Part shown: positions 63,554 through 64,000 of the stretch, one piece after another
Layout: each line of letters opens with the position of its first letter
Position numbering within the stretch: position 1 is the stretch's first letter
Origin: Lasiodiplodia sp. COLG20
Taxonomy: Eukaryota > Ascomycota > Dothideomycetes > Botryosphaeriales > Botryosphaeriaceae
Assembly (NCBI GenBank): GCA_009801085.1
Contig: VNWV01000006.1
Location: forward strand, 1,984,001 to 2,048,000
Length of the DNA stretch: 64,000 nucleotides
Direction: 5' to 3'
The notes under the pieces: model-generated
Told to the model about the DNA's origin: nothing
Databases searched by the model: none
The model's input: only the letters and a program-made list of their open reading frames with translations
Program-made: the position numbers and the translations under genes

Positions 63554-64000
63554 GGTGTATTATGTAGTGCGGGGACGACTCGGCGAGCGTCGAGAGTGGG
63601 AGAAGATGTGATGGCGGCGAAAAGAAGCTCGGAGCTTGACGGGAGCTCGGGCTTCTGATTCGACGGCGGGAAAGCTGCAGCGGCGAGATGCGGGGAGCTG
63701 CGATGACGGATAATGACGTTTGGGAATTCTTGGGCTTCTGCTGACGCGCGGATCAGTAATAGTCGGACGAAAAGAAAGCGAAATTTTGGTCAGCGGGAGC
63801 GGCAGGGCGTGGTTTTGAAGCTGCGTGAGCTCTCGCCTTCAGTGTATCGCATTGCGGGGCGCGTCAATGGCGGAGATGGGCCTTGTCAGCGTCAACAGCG
63901 GCGACGCGCGAGTTCGGTGTGGGGTCGTCGAACCGTGCACGGGCCGCCGGTGTCGGAGAAGCGCTAATTCGACCTACCTCAACTCCATCTCTCTATCACC
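63554..64000. other. Promoter region of the dehydrogenase gene
   Basis: Upstream flank to the window edge, with an 85-codon frame at 63713-63967 that has no recognisable feature. No second gene start can be supported. Confidence 0.5.

Noticed and set aside
1..64000. CRISPR array, operon or secondary-metabolite cluster
   Set aside because: No spaced direct repeats of CRISPR type, no polycistronic spacing, and no PKS, NRPS or terpene backbone gene in the window.

Overview
The window is nuclear DNA of a filamentous ascomycete (Pezizomycotina). The reasons are small GT-AG introns of about 47 to 160 nt with CTAAC/CTGAC-like branch sites, compact GC-rich genes on both strands with separate promoters, and lineage-typical families: HET domain, SesB-NACHT-ankyrin NLR, fungal opsin, caleosin, PTH11/SAT4-like rhodopsin-domain protein and GH3 beta-glucosidase. 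The class (perhaps Dothideomycetes) is a guess. No operons, CRISPR arrays, rRNA genes or confident tRNA genes are visible.

Layout. 0-19 kb is ordinary gene space: the 3' end of a sugar-type MFS transporter, a single-exon SDR, a small RPEL-repeat protein, a secreted Cys/Thr-rich protein, a five-exon proton-pump-type opsin, a disordered CxxC protein, a ZIP zinc transporter and a maleylacetate reductase. 19-36 kb holds a His/Cys-rich orphan, a HET-domain gene, a glutamine-synthetase-fold gene, a caleosin, a MARVEL protein and a large protein tentatively assigned to DUF8004. 36-42 kb is a repeat-rich accessory block: a poly(A)-ended gag-like relic, a frame-broken gene, a solitary RNase H-fold gene and 81-bp palindromic repeats. 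42-56.8 kb returns to ordinary genes: a rhodopsin-domain membrane protein, a six-exon GH3 beta-glucosidase, a DUF952 protein, a seven-exon SesB-NACHT-ankyrin NLR and an HSL-family hydrolase. 57-61.5 kb is a second accessory block with the same palindrome family, a second solitary RNase H-fold gene and two more broken frames. The window ends with a mitochondrial succinate-semialdehyde dehydrogenase.

How things fit together. The conserved genes look independently regulated. HET and NLR are families of fungal non-self recognition and programmed cell death, but they lie about 25 kb apart. The most unusual feature is the paired arrangement of a stand-alone RNase H-fold gene with intact catalytic residues, a decaying companion reading frame, and flanking copies of one palindrome (36.7-41.8 kb and 57.2-59.6 kb). 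This may be an undescribed small mobile element or a domesticated derivative of one.

Where the longest open frame lacks an ATG, or runs into an intron, I rebuilt the gene model from splice signals and reading phase. This applies to the HET, NLR, glutamine-synthetase-like and succinate-semialdehyde dehydrogenase genes. Exon coordinates are in each entry. Domain assignments come from recognised motifs; no searches were run.
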